Positions 1 to 10,378 of a DNA stretch of 64,000 nt are shown in pieces. The first letter of the stretch is position 1. Each line of letters begins with the position of its first letter. This DNA comes from Picochlorum sp. 'celeri'. Taxonomy: Eukaryota > Chlorophyta > Trebouxiophyceae. A program made the position numbers and the translations under genes. The stretch spans positions 372,001 through 436,000 of the forward strand of contig JAACMV010000020.1 of NCBI GenBank assembly GCA_010909725.1, given 5' to 3'. The notes below the pieces were generated by a model, which did not search any database, had not been told where the DNA came from, and saw only the letters and a program-made list of their open reading frames with translations.

Positions 1-1072
1 TCAAAGGCAAATCTCCCAAGCATGCGTGTCTCACTGCTTGCATCCACCATAGCCCGCAGCATTGTTTGCTCCAAATCAACTTTATACTGCTCCACCAAAT
101 GATCTTCCCAGCACTCAATAACCCGCAACAATTGACCCGCAGCACCATGCCTAATCTTTCCATGCCTATCTGTGCATATCACAGAGCACAGGTGAGGCAG
201 CAACCTTCCATCATGGCAATACTCATAGATGCAATCCAAACACTCTTGCGCTCCTTGCGCAATCACCGCAATTGTAACACCATGAAGCTTCAACAACGAC
301 GGCTGCAGCGCCAGAGCCAAAGACCTGGCATTATATCCACAGTACTCCATCAACACACCCACCAGCCCACTCGCCTGCTTGGACACCGACGATCTCCTAT
401 CCATTATCTGACACTCCAAAATATGATGCGACGCATTCATCTCAGTCATAAACAACGGCACATCACCTGCACCTCCCTTGACAAGTCGCTCCAATGTCAC
501 CATGGCATCCACCCTCTCTTTCCAATTCTCATGCTTTCTCCCTTCATCAGAAAGAACCGTATCCAAACACTCCACAATATATTCTTCTATTTCATGCTCA
601 TCAACACAATATATTGGCTCAAGAGCACTCTGATCGGTAGTGACATGCGGTGGACGAGTCCGCCGCGTATACCCATACCATGCATCTGTTTCTTCTTCTT
701 CTTCCTCTTCATGTCTGTTCGATTCGTCCTCCTCTTCCTGTTGCTCGGCATGATGATGCACATTGCTCTCATGAATTTCTTCACCATCACCGTGGTGCAT
801 CGCATCGCAAGCTCCCATGGCAACAACATCATCCACAACACTCTTCTTCAGAGACGAGTGCGTCTCAGCAGCAGCAGCCACCTCCTCCTCAGCAGCCACC
901 TTTTTCCTCCTGGACCGAAAAAGCCCCTGTACCAGATACAAACCATTATGTCACATCCATGGCTACTATCATACCAATCAGAACAAGGTTTCCGGACAAC
1001 GACCCGTCAACCGTTTCGATGAGACCATGACACACGCACCATGACCGATTTCATCGGCGAGGGAGTCTTCAT
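1..1072 (-). CDS. CLASP-like microtubule-associated protein, N-terminal part (runs off left edge)
   Basis: The minus strand is open from the left edge to about 926. It encodes an acidic, low-complexity N-terminus (runs of Glu and His) followed by a CLASP_N/TOG-type alpha-solenoid. Recognisable pieces are WKERVDAMVTLERLVKGG, the conserved LLKLHGVTIAVIAQGA stretch and ICTDRHGKIRHGAAGQLL. CLASP proteins bind plus ends of microtubules and promote rescue; that role is family knowledge. The 5' end is inferred: an 11-codon first exon 1072-1040 (MKTPSPMKSVM), an intron 1039-927 (GTGCGT...ACAG, 113 nt), then the main exon from 926. The alternative is an unspliced start at the in-frame ATG 817-815. The C-terminal part lies outside the window. 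Confidence 0.75.
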
Positions 1073-1363
1073 AGTGATATTTATGAATTACTAAACCACC
1101 AAAAGAGATGTAAATGGTCCTAGACCGACAATCTTGGATCGACAGTGAGCAGAGATCTATCCTACCAAATGCCAAATATCGCTGGTTGATCCGCCTCTAT
1201 GTGAGACACAGTGAATATAATTTTGATATCAATAATAATCTAGAATAGTAAAATACTGGGGTATTTGAACACAAGCCAAGGTCATGGAAGGACCGTGGTC
1301 AGACCAACGGGTTCTGAGGGCGCGACTCACCGGCGATGATGGGAGAGAGACGGATGGACACAT
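1073..1363. other. divergent intergenic region
   Basis: About 290 bases lie between the head-to-head CLASP and DoxX-family genes. I see no convincing ORF or RNA gene. It is A+T-rich in the middle (about 1200-1260) and probably carries both promoters. Confidence 0.5.
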
Positions 1364-1831
1364 ATGGCCCCAGACACAGATACGATGCATGATATGGATA
1401 CTTCAAATAAAAATATAGCCCACATTGTGGGTAGAGTGCTGTTTTGCTCAGTCTTTCTGGGTGCTGCATTGAACAAAATTGCTCATTATGATGTTGCTAC
1501 GGGAGGAAAGCGTCTTGTTTGGGAGGGGACGGAGATGGGTTCTCGAATGGATGCATTTCTTCTTCATATGAATGCAATGGGTCTGCCCATTCCTCTGGAG
1601 AAGGCGTGGTACCCTGCTCTGATGGTGGTTGCTATACTGCTAGAGCTTGTTGGGAGTATTCTGCTCATCATGAATCGAGCACTTGGGGCGAGAATGTTGC
1701 TGGTATTTGTGGCAGCTGTAACATTGATCATGCATCCTGCTCATGAGGATGATCATGAAGGAATGGTTCATTTTTACAAGAATGTGAGCTTGGCTGGTGG
1801 CTTGATCATGTATTTGGCTGCTGCACCATGA
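1364..1831 (+). CDS. DoxX / HR-like lesion-inducing family membrane protein
   Basis: This 155-residue protein has four hydrophobic segments. It follows the plant HR-like lesion-inducer (DoxX/SURF4-related) pattern: a start segment IVGRVLFCSVFLGAALNKIA, a central hydrophobic helix around residues 85-105, and a C-terminal HFYKNVSLAGGLIMYLAA helix. Family members are small ER or plasma-membrane proteins of unclear biochemistry; plant relatives are linked to cell-death responses. The ATG at 1364 is the first of the frame; an ATG seven codons later could also serve. It converges on the glycerol dehydrogenase gene, with only 10 bases between the two stop codons. Confidence 0.8.
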   Translation: MAPDTDTMHDMDTSNKNIAHIVGRVLFCSVFLGAALNKIAHYDVATGGKRLVWEGTEMGSRMDAFLLHMNAMGLPIPLEKAWYPALMVVAILLELVGSILLIMNRALGARMLLVFVAAVTLIMHPAHEDDHEGMVHFYKNVSLAGGLIMYLAAAP

Positions 1832-1841
1832 TCCTCGTTCA

Positions 1842-2984
1842 TTATATCATGTGTTTTTCTTTGAATCGCTCTCCAATATGGTCTGCCGCCTTTATATTTT
1901 CTTCAATCATGTGTGCTGTGACGGGGAAGGGAGAATTATGAACTGTTTCACCCTTTTGCACTGTTCGCTGTGCAATTGCTCGAATAGCATCGTCATCTCC
2001 TGAATCCAACCCCACCTCTGCGAGTGTTATCGGAAGACCAACAGCATTCTGCCACGTTAAAACCGTCTCAATTTCACTGGATGGCCGTCCTTCCATCCAC
2101 AGTTGTGTGCATAGACCAAAAGACACCTTCTCACCGTGTGTGTATGGGTGGGTTTTGCTCACCACTGTTAGACCATTATGGACAGCGTGTGCTGTACATA
2201 AACCACCGCATTCAAAACCGAGTCCACTCAATAATGTATTCGCTTCCACAATACGCTCTAATGCTGGTGTCACAACCTGTGCCTCCACTGATCTCACAGC
2301 AGCAGCACCATCCTGTATCAGCGTTTTGTAACACAATTCTGCCAGCGCTGTTCCAGTCAACGTCGGTACCCCACCCAAAAAGTTTTGCGAATGAGCTTCT
2401 CGGACAGTTCGCGCCTCAAACCATGTCGCCAAGGCATCACCCAGGCCACCAACCAAGAGTCTGGGTGGGGCTTTACAAATCACAGATGTATCCACAAGGA
2501 CAAGGCTGGGATGTCGTTTTGGAAACACATATTCCTGAAACTCTCCATTATCTGTATACACAACGGCGAGAGCAGAACAAGGGGCATCCGTGGAGGCAAT
2601 CGTCGGACAGGACACCATGGCCATTCCAGTCTTGGATGCGACAACCTTGCCAGTATCAATGTTTTTACCACCCCCCACAGCAACAATTGTTTTACATCCA
2701 CGTCGTTGCGCCTCTTCTACAAGAGAATCAATGACCTTGGTACTACATTCCCGTGCGAAGGTGACGATGACGTGGTCCTTGTAGCCAGCCTTTTCAAGAG
2801 TCTTTTTCCATGTGGCCTCCAACATATTCCTTACTGAAGGCGACGACAGTACCAGCACTGGCCCTTCCAACCCCACGACATCCATATGATGCCCAAGATC
2901 TGCCATCACACCTGGCCCCTGAACATATCGCTCTGGCGAAGCATACACAGCAGCCCGCTGCTGCTGCTGCTGTGAGTGTCCCAT
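1842..2984 (-). CDS. glycerol dehydrogenase (GldA-type, Zn-dependent)
   Basis: The 380-residue protein matches the iron/zinc alcohol dehydrogenase superfamily, GldA branch, which oxidises glycerol to dihydroxyacetone with NAD+. Visible features are the NAD-binding stretch TIVAVGGGKNIDTGK, CPTIASTDAPCSA, and the three metal ligands: Asp in GGLGDALATWFEA, His in CTAHAVHNGL and His in THPYTHGEKVSFG. The reading frame is open further upstream to a TTG at 3092, but the ATG at 2984 (MGHSQQQQQ) gives the usual family length. No transit peptide is evident, so it is probably cytosolic. GldA is mainly a bacterial family, so horizontal origin is possible. It is convergent with the DoxX-family gene. Confidence 0.88.
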   Translation of the reverse strand: MGHSQQQQQRAAVYASPERYVQGPGVMADLGHHMDVVGLEGPVLVLSSPSVRNMLEATWKKTLEKAGYKDHVIVTFARECSTKVIDSLVEEAQRRGCKTIVAVGGGKNIDTGKVVASKTGMAMVSCPTIASTDAPCSALAVVYTDNGEFQEYVFPKRHPSLVLVDTSVICKAPPRLLVGGLGDALATWFEARTVREAHSQNFLGGVPTLTGTALAELCYKTLIQDGAAAVRSVEAQVVTPALERIVEANTLLSGLGFECGGLCTAHAVHNGLTVVSKTHPYTHGEKVSFGLCTQLWMEGRPSSEIETVLTWQNAVGLPITLAEVGLDSGDDDAIRAIAQRTVQKGETVHNSPFPVTAHMIEENIKAADHIGERFKEKHMI

Positions 2985-4045
2985 GTCGATGCTGTGTTGT
3001 ATTGGAAAGAGCCCTAGCGCAACGTGTCCTTTTGATCTATATGTTTCATGTCTGCGCAATGTGTCTTGGGTTTCTCCGTAAAAGACACGCAATTCAGGAT
3101 GTACTTGTCAGATGGGTGCCCATTTTTTTATTCCGTCCAAGACGAAATAAACACAACATTCCACTGCCCATCCAACCATCCCGTCAATCGGGTTTTCTCC
3201 ATTGCGGTTGCTCCCGACCCACAGCAAGGTCACGTCCAGAGCCACCACACACACGCATCAAAGAATTCATATAACGAATTTTTTAAACACACGTCTGACA
3301 TCATTTGCTGCAGCGAGTGACGTTGTCAAGCGACTCGTCTCCAGAGACTGATGATGTGTTGTTGATTCTCGAGACTGTGCTATACGAACACGTTACGTTC
3401 CTACAGGACCAGTATATGTACCATTTATATTACAGAGATTAATTATAATCAAGGTACGGAGACGAAAGTGTGCAGAGTGGTGGGGTTGGACAAGCTACCT
3501 GACTGGGTGTCCTGGGGAGACCGTCTCACGAGTGTCTCAGCAGCAGAGAGGTGCTTGTTGATGCCTTGGTCATCTGTGAGACACAGATATGCGCATGCAT
3601 GCATTCATGGGATTGGGGAGAAGGGGTGTGGGTCTCAGTCATCTGGCTTTGTTGTTTGTATTCTTCTCTGTGAAAGGGGTGTTGTGTACAACGGTGTTGT
3701 CTGCATGGCATGCTGTGCAATTCTGGTGCCCTCAAGACGATTCCAGATATCTGTTTGGCATGAAGAGAGAGACAGAGGAGCACTAGAGAATGATCGGTGC
3801 ATGAACGGTACACGTGTCGGCATGGGGTGCCACCAGAATCGCATGGGCATGCATTGAATAGGAGTGTCTCGGTCAGGGTATGGGTTGGGTGGGAGGCTTG
3901 TTCCATGGTTGCTGTTTTGTCGGATGTACCGAACGCGTCTCCATGGAGCGAAACTCCTGGGAACGTGGTCCTTTTGTCTCGACGAAATATTGTCTTTGTG
4001 TTTCGGTTAGTATATAAAATTAGAATAGGAGAGAGGCTAAGAACA
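2985..4045. other. 1-kb divergent intergenic region
   Basis: ORFs here on both strands have the composition of chance ORFs (Cys/His/Ser-rich, no domain). A GCATGCATGCAT tract lies near 3593-3604. A TATATAAA box at 4011-4018 lies 28-35 bases before the PP2C start codon. Nothing else was recognised. Confidence 0.5.
4011..4018 (+). promoter_or_regulatory. TATA box of the PP2C gene
   Basis: TATATAAA lies just upstream of the ATG at 4046 in an otherwise mixed sequence. Its closeness to the ATG implies a leader of only a few bases. It also supports the ATG at 4046 rather than the in-frame ATG at 3905, which lies upstream of the box. Confidence 0.45.
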
Positions 4046-6139
4046 ATGGAGTTTTGTCAATGGTGTAGGACTGTGAGGAGCTCGTACAGGGCCGCTGGGG
4101 AGATTTCAACGACTGACGACACGGAGGAACCTACTGTGGAACCTGGGGACCACGTGGGTGAGAATACAGTTAATACTACGGATACAATATCATTCACAAA
4201 GATAGGGAACGTGATTGGTAGACGGAAGGTGGAGGGGGGCGAGGTATCTGATCAGACAACAGAGACTGTTGTGGTGGCAGAGACTGGACAGGAGTCGGAG
4301 GAGAAAGAGTTGAGATCGGTTCCTGTGTCAGATACGTGTCATTTGAAGCGGCGAGGGGATTCTCTGAAAGACGAGCATAGTCCAAAGCACTTTTTTGCGA
4401 CAAGTATGTCTGGTCAGAGTCCCTTTGACGTTCCCATTACAGATTCTTCGACACCAGAGCTGCCCTCCTTTGATGTATGTGGCCACAATGAGCACTGCAA
4501 AGAAGCGAGAGAGGGAAAAACACAAAACCAACGCGAAGACGAACAGGAGCAGCACCAGGGAAAGAGTGAGCAGGTGCTGAAGAGACCATCCTATTTTAAA
4601 TCGAATACGTTCCCAACAAGCAGGTTAGAAAAAGCACAAATTGGCAAGCAGATTGGAGATACAATTTGCGTGGCGTCGTCGCAGGGAAATCATGTGGATG
4701 GGCTGAATGGTTGTCCTCCACATGGGGCCAAGAGTGTCATGGGACGGCGAGCAAAGATGGAGGATACGTTTGTCGCAATGCCAAATTTATTAGAAATCGC
4801 GTTTGCGGATAGTATGAATGAAATTATTCCGCCCCGCATTGCTGATCAGATCCAGCAGACTGTGAATCAGAGTGGAGATGAAAAGCTGGATACTGCCAGG
4901 TCCAGCCTTGCCATAGGGCTGAACACATCATCAGAGGGGACAAAGGAAGAATTTTTCGGGAGTGAGAAGAAGAATTTGTGTAAAGGGAAATGGATGAAGG
5001 AGCATATTCACTTTTTTGGAGTATTTGATGGCCATGGTGGGGCTGATGCTGCGCATCATTGCCAGGATACAATGCACGAGAGATTGAAAGATGCCATTTT
5101 AGCAAGCAAATTTGCGCGAGACCACAAACGACATCATACAAATGAACATAATGAGAGTAACGACGGTGTTGAAGTGCTTGATCTGGAAGTCAAATTGACG
5201 ACGACAGGATCTATGGATCACGTTGCAGTACAGGATGTAGAGTCTGTGGAGTGCTCCTCAGAGGTATTTAGTCAAGCTCTTGCTGAAGCTTTTAGGTCGA
5301 CCGATGAAGAGTTTGCGAAACTAAGTGGTGACGAAGATCAGCTAGCATTAGTAGGAACAACCGCTGTCGTTGCCTTATTAAGTAGCAAGTCCATGTTTGT
5401 GGCGAATTGTGGGGACTCGAGAGCAGTGTTGTGCAGAAATGGCAATGCATTTGCACTCACCGATGACCATAAAGCTGCGCGCGAGGATGAGACTGCTCGA
5501 GTAGAGGCAGCTGGTGGTCAGATTCTTTTCTGGAACGGTGTCAGAGTCATGGGTCTGTTGGCAGTGTCTCGTGCTATAGGAGATCACAGCCTGCGTCCCT
5601 ATGTTATCGCAGATCCAGAAGTGACGGTGGTGAATCGTCACCCAGGCGATGAGTTATTAGTCATGGCATCAGATGGCCTGTGGGATGTCATATCAAATCA
5701 AGAAGCATGTGCTTTAGCGAAAAAATGCTTGTTGAGAGCGAGGCAGAAGGGGTCAACGCGGGAAAATGCAGCTCGTGTTGCTGCAACTGTATTAACTCGT
5801 GCAGCAGTAGACAGGGGAAGCAGGGACAATATTACAGTCTTGGTTATTGACCTTATGCAAGATCCTGACGAATTACTTGAAGCTGATGCCATGAAAATGC
5901 GAATGTCTGAAGAAATAGTCATGGCAGAGGGAAGTACTTGCAATAATGATACACCATCTGTGGCTCAGGAGGAAGGGGCTCAAACTGACAAAGAACCAGT
6001 ACACACTGAAGAAGAAAGCAATACAGATGCACCAAATAATATAGTAGAGGAGAAAGACGAAGAAGAAGAGCCGGTCCAAATGTCGACGCTCAAAAGCTTC
6101 AAGTCTCCATTTGAATTGATGGATGCCCCGACTGATTGA
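4046..6139 (+). CDS. protein phosphatase 2C (PPM-type Ser/Thr phosphatase)
   Basis: This 697-residue protein has the full set of PP2C motifs. These are SVMGRRAKMEDTF near residue 230, FGVFDGHGGADA near 322, VANCGDSRAVL near 455, VSRAIGDHSLRPY near 512, ASDGLWDVISNQEA near 542 and SRDNITVL near 592. The metal-binding Asp residues are present, so it should be an active Mn/Mg-dependent phosphatase. About 220 polar, probably disordered residues precede the domain, with a further insert between motifs 1 and 2 and an acidic tail. It groups with plant PP2Cs by motif (clade A-like GDHSLRPYVIADPEV), but the regulated kinase is unknown. The frame is open upstream to a GTG; the ATG at 4046 follows a TATA box. 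Confidence 0.9.
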   Translation: MEFCQWCRTVRSSYRAAGEISTTDDTEEPTVEPGDHVGENTVNTTDTISFTKIGNVIGRRKVEGGEVSDQTTETVVVAETGQESEEKELRSVPVSDTCHLKRRGDSLKDEHSPKHFFATSMSGQSPFDVPITDSSTPELPSFDVCGHNEHCKEAREGKTQNQREDEQEQHQGKSEQVLKRPSYFKSNTFPTSRLEKAQIGKQIGDTICVASSQGNHVDGLNGCPPHGAKSVMGRRAKMEDTFVAMPNLLEIAFADSMNEIIPPRIADQIQQTVNQSGDEKLDTARSSLAIGLNTSSEGTKEEFFGSEKKNLCKGKWMKEHIHFFGVFDGHGGADAAHHCQDTMHERLKDAILASKFARDHKRHHTNEHNESNDGVEVLDLEVKLTTTGSMDHVAVQDVESVECSSEVFSQALAEAFRSTDEEFAKLSGDEDQLALVGTTAVVALLSSKSMFVANCGDSRAVLCRNGNAFALTDDHKAAREDETARVEAAGGQILFWNGVRVMGLLAVSRAIGDHSLRPYVIADPEVTVVNRHPGDELLVMASDGLWDVISNQEACALAKKCLLRARQKGSTRENAARVAATVLTRAAVDRGSRDNITVLVIDLMQDPDELLEADAMKMRMSEEIVMAEGSTCNNDTPSVAQEEGAQTDKEPVHTEEESNTDAPNNIVEEKDEEEEPVQMSTLKSFKSPFELMDAPTD

Positions 6140-6220
6140 TATGCATCAGAGGTCTTGTCTATTCTTTCCCGTGCAATCATCCATTCAGATTTTAAATTAA
6201 AATACTTTAAAAGTCAATAA

Positions 6221-7849
6221 TTACACATACTTGTACTTTTTGCGAACGAACCAAACGAGCCTCCAGGTGCACAGGATTGCCAAAACAAGAGACAAACATC
6301 CAGTAGCCACCCATGCATCAAACAAGCCTGACAAATCGGATGACAGAGCACAGCAAATATACGCCTTGATTGCTGAATATAAATCGTAAATATTGGTTCT
6401 AGATCCTATCCTATCAATTTCTTTAATTGAGTCCAGTGCTTCAGGCGCTGCAGAAGCAAGAGAAGACAATGATGCCTTGAGATCTGCAGAGAGCACAGAG
6501 GACACGACGGGGAGATTCGTCAACGTTGGCAACTGCAGTAACAGGTCTTCCAGCCCACTTGTTTCATATAAATTCAGCAAATCCCCTGCCCTTGGGTCTA
6601 CAATCTTGCTGGCAGCCTCTCCAACTACGTACTCTGTTGGAGGTATGGGATTCACATAGTACTCTATAGCTCGTAGTGCAAACTTTTTAGCCAAAGGATC
6701 ACCAATATAATCACCAGCGTAGTTCACAACGAACGTCTCAGTATATAAACAACCGTCTTCCGCCACATAGTTGACTCCTTTCAACAAGCCTACCCCCAGG
6801 AACATGAGCAGTGCAACAAAAAGCCACAGCATGATGACAGCCGTGGCACCCACTCTGGGGTATGATCCCCACACAACAAATCCCGCAGACACCAATGAAA
6901 ACAAAATTACCATCCCAAACAAAACTGCTATAGCTATAAATCTTCCAGTCGTTTGAAATGCCATCGTGGGAGATTCGAAACTGTCACGGAACCCTTGCAG
7001 GCCCTGCACAAATGTTTCATTGGCAACCTCTTGAGCAGTTCGAACAGGCTCTTTTAAATCATACAGAATTCCCTTCACATTTCCTAATTCATTGAGACCA
7101 TTAGTTATCAAACTTTCAAGCCCCAATAGTTGATCATTATTCGCGGCAGATAATAGGAGATCTTCGTTTTTCATCACAGTCTCTAGAGCTGGTTCCACCT
7201 CATCAATTAGCCCAGTCAACTGCGTCAAAATATTACTCACAGAGATGGCCACGTTTTCAACCAGATCGAAAACGTTCCAAAATTCACCTACAACATTATT
7301 TGTATGATCGATTGAGGAATAGATCCCCCAAGAGGCGACACCAACAGTGGCAAGCATGAACAGCACAATGCTCCAGTTCAAAATCTTTTCCACTTTATAC
7401 TTCTCAGACCAAGTGAGTGTTTTCGGCAATCCGAAATGCGCATCAACTTGATACGCATTTTCTTTTGTCCTATCAGCTGTGATGAATTGATCTTCTATCG
7501 TATCCTCTGGAAGGCGGTCAGTCCGTTTCCTTCTGGTTGTGCAACAGCAACGACAAAAGGAGACACTTGTCTACAGACACAAAAACAGCATCGCAACCAC
7601 AATCCCTCTCGTGATAGGCCAATCAAATATTCAACATACCCAAATAATCACCCCAATCATAGCAATAGCAGCCAAGCATCCCAGCACAATGCCTGGCACT
7701 ATACTTGTCAGGACACCCTTGTAATATGAAAAGTCATCTGGCCTAAACTCCACCGCATCTTCCGCATTAAAATCCTCTAGTGTCAAATGACCTTCAAGAC
7801 ACTCTGGTAAGAGTGGATTTACCACCACTGGAGATGTATCCGTAGCCAT
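6221..7849 (-). CDS. Tweety-like multi-pass membrane protein (plant TTYH-related)
   Basis: Two exons, 7849-7640 and 7570-6221, join across a 69-nt intron (GTATGT...CTGTAG) to give 519 residues. The splice joins the first membrane helix (YKGVLTSIVPGIVLGCLAA...GVIIW) to a Cys-rich, basic segment (FCRCCCTTRRKR). This is the typical arrangement at the first helix of Tweety and of plant Tweety-related proteins. Four more hydrophobic helices follow: about 20 residues after KYKVEKILNW, a pair near the middle (AIAVLFGMVILFSLV and AVIMLWLFVALLMFLGVG), and one at the C-terminus. A long extracytosolic region lies between the second and third. Animal Tweety proteins are anion-channel or lipid-interacting proteins; the algal function is not known. 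Confidence 0.75.
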
Positions 7850-8242
7850 ACTATCGTTGCCACACGCGCAGCTCCAGCAGCAGTTGGAGAACTCCCTTCA
7901 CACACGTGTACCGCGTTGCCCCTTGACGGCCCAGCACGGCTAATACGAGTGTTATATGTAGTCTAATGAAGAAATTGATCCTGAAAAGAGACAATCTTTT
8001 TCCAGAAATATCGGTCTCTTGTACTCTGGGGGTGCAGTTTGTTCCAACAGAGAGATTTTATTATTCTTTTTACGGACGTTTTCTACCTCTGAACGGTGAC
8101 GTCCTTTTCAGAGATGCGATGAAAACATGCTGTCTTGTACTTCCGCCGATAGCATGGCATTAATTCAATGATGAACGTGTAATACTCCGTATCTAAACCA
8201 TTAATTGATAGGGTTTTTAAAGATTGTTTGGAGTATCGAACC
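7850..8242. other. divergent intergenic region
   Basis: About 390 bases lie between the head-to-head Tweety-like and phosphohexomutase genes. No supported ORF or RNA gene is seen; it probably holds both promoters. Confidence 0.5.
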
Positions 8243-10214
8243 ATGCTGTCTCGATTGGGATCGACATCCTTCCCGAATGGGAAACAGAGAAACAGTGGTC
8301 TCCGAGGATCATATTCTGTGGCAAGAATACTGCATAAAATTACCGATCCTCGTTATTCGCATGCATTGGTGTACAGACGGCGATCTCTGAGGAATAGAGG
8401 AGGAAGACAACAGATCACACTGACTGGTCCTTCAGGCACTGCGCTCTCGGCGATCAAAATGGCCGATGGCTCCAGACACGGAGATCTCGATGCTGTGTTT
8501 AAAAAACTACAGAATGGATCGGATATACGGGGATTTGCTTTGGATGATAATCCAGATGAGCCCATGAATTTGACTCCAGGGAGAATGTACTATGTGGGGA
8601 GGGCCTTTGGGACGTGGCTGCGAGACCGCACGGGGCGGACGGATGCCTTACGCGTCTCAATCGGATCTGACCCTCGTTTATCAAGTGATGTATTGAGTGC
8701 GTCCATGGCAGCTGGATTGGCTCACGAAGGAATAAAGGTGATTCAATTTGGTCTCTGCACAACACCTGCCATGTTCATGTCATGTATTCTTCCAAAGCAC
8801 AAATGCGATGGAGCCATTATGATCACAGCGTCACATCTTCCGAAGAATAGAAATGGTGCCAAATTCTTTACGCCAGATGGTGGGCTTGGGAAACCTGACA
8901 TCAAACAGATACTACAGACAGCATCAGAAACTGCTGCCATGGATGGCGTGCTGGATGCCAACGCTGCCTGGTATGTGGATCATGCGATTGTGGCACAGGC
9001 AGCGTTGGAGTGCGACGCGCAATTGATCAGCAAGGATGAATTTTTGGAGGACTATGCTGCGTATTTAAGAGGAATTGTGATTGATCAAATCAATCATCCA
9101 GATCACAGGGAATCTCCTCTGCAGGGGCTCAGCATTGTTGTGAATCCAGGAAATGGTTCTGGTGGCTTTTTTGCTACAAAAATTTTGGGCCCACTCGGAG
9201 CAAATGTATCTGGATCAATCAATCTGGAGCCAGATGGAACCTTCCCTGCACATAAACCAAATCCTGAAGATGCTGCAGCTGTGGATGCAACAAAGCAAGC
9301 TGTTCTGGAGACTCGAGCCGACTTGGGAATCATGCTGGATACTGACGTTGATAGATCTGGATTTATTGATAGAAATGGTCGACCAATCAATCGAAACAAG
9401 TATATAGCACTTGCTGCTGCCATTGCATTGAAGACACATCCTGGTGCAACAATTGTCACAGACAGTTGTACATCAAACGGCCTCAAAACATTTATTGAAT
9501 CGCTCGGTGGACGACATTTCAGATTCAAAAAAGGATATAAAAACATTATCGACAAGGGCATACAGCTGAACGAGGAAGGGATAGATTGCCCGTTGATGAT
9601 GGAGACCAGCGGTCATGGAGCTCTCAGGGTGGGTAGTTTTTCTTTGTCATTATTATTTGCTGCACATGAAGAGTGATGATGACGAGCACGACTACTAACA
9701 AATATACATTATACTGTAGGAAAATTATTTCTTAGACGATGGTGCATACGGGGCCTTGAAAATTGTCATAGAGGCAGTCAGGAGAAGGATTGAAGGAGAA
9801 CCTGACATTTCCGTGCTACTCGAAGATTTACAAGAGGCAAAGGAAGCCATGGAAATCCGAGTAAAAATCCTTGCGGATGATGTACAGAGTGAAGGTATCA
9901 AAATTACCGAGGCATTTAAAGAGTGGCTTGACGCTGGAGCTGGAGGAAATGATAGCTGGTCTTTAGAGCCAGAAAACTATGAAGGGTGGAGAGTCAACAT
10001 CGCAGAGAAGGGCGGCACATACGGATGGCTCCTGTTACGTCCAAGCCTCCACGACCCCGATATTGTTATTAATGTTGAATCTGAGCAGGTGGGAGGTATG
10101 GCAACCCATCTACAGCACCTCATGTCTTTTTTCAACCAGCACTCATTCAGTGTGTCAACAGATTTGGTGACTACTTACATCACAGATTATAGTAGCAGTA
10201 GTAATAATCATTAA
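8243..10214 (+). CDS. phosphomannomutase/phosphoglucomutase family protein, probably plastid
   Basis: Exon 1 is 8243-9628 and exon 2 is 9720-10214. The 91-nt intron (GTGGGT...CTGTAG) carries a perfect TACTAAC branch site at 9693-9699. The protein has 626 residues. An Arg/Ser-rich N-terminus of about 70 residues looks like a transit peptide. The alpha-D-phosphohexomutase motifs follow: the phosphoserine loop TASHLPKNRNGAKFF near residue 195, the metal loop LDTDVDRSG near 366, and the sugar loop ETSGHGA just before the splice site. The loop reads TASHLP instead of the usual TASHNP, as in plastid phosphoglucosamine-mutase-like proteins of plants. The exact substrate (glucose, mannose or glucosamine phosphate) cannot be decided. 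The frame is open upstream only to a TTG, so the ATG at 8243 is used. Confidence 0.87.
9629..9719 (+). other. spliceosomal intron with TACTAAC branch site
   Basis: The GT at 9629 and AG at 9718-9719 join GALR to ENYFLDDGAYGAL in frame, restoring the mutase. TACTAAC lies 20 bases before the acceptor. There is no pyrimidine tract. Confidence 0.9.
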
Positions 10215-10378
10215 AGTTGATCAGTAGTATCATGGGGTTCACTCAAAAAAGATGCGCGGTGTGCCTTTTGCCTCTCCTCTGATAGTTTTCTGTGTAATCC
10301 AGTAATGATTTTCTGTAGACAGTGTTGTTTGCAATTCGTGTTCCCAGGAGATTCCAGTAAGCAAATCTCAGTATAAAT

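Noticed and set aside
66..1022. Plus-strand ORF of 318 codons
   Set aside because: It starts at TTG, has a His/Pro/Leu-rich composition and is the shadow of the CLASP gene on the minus strand.
2024..2734. Plus-strand ORF of 236 codons
   Set aside because: It is antisense to the glycerol dehydrogenase, whose motifs are clear; no domain character.
3526..3906. Minus-strand ORF of 126 codons in the 1-kb gap
   Set aside because: It starts at an ATG but is Cys/His/Ser/Thr-rich throughout, with no domain or signal, and is probably chance.
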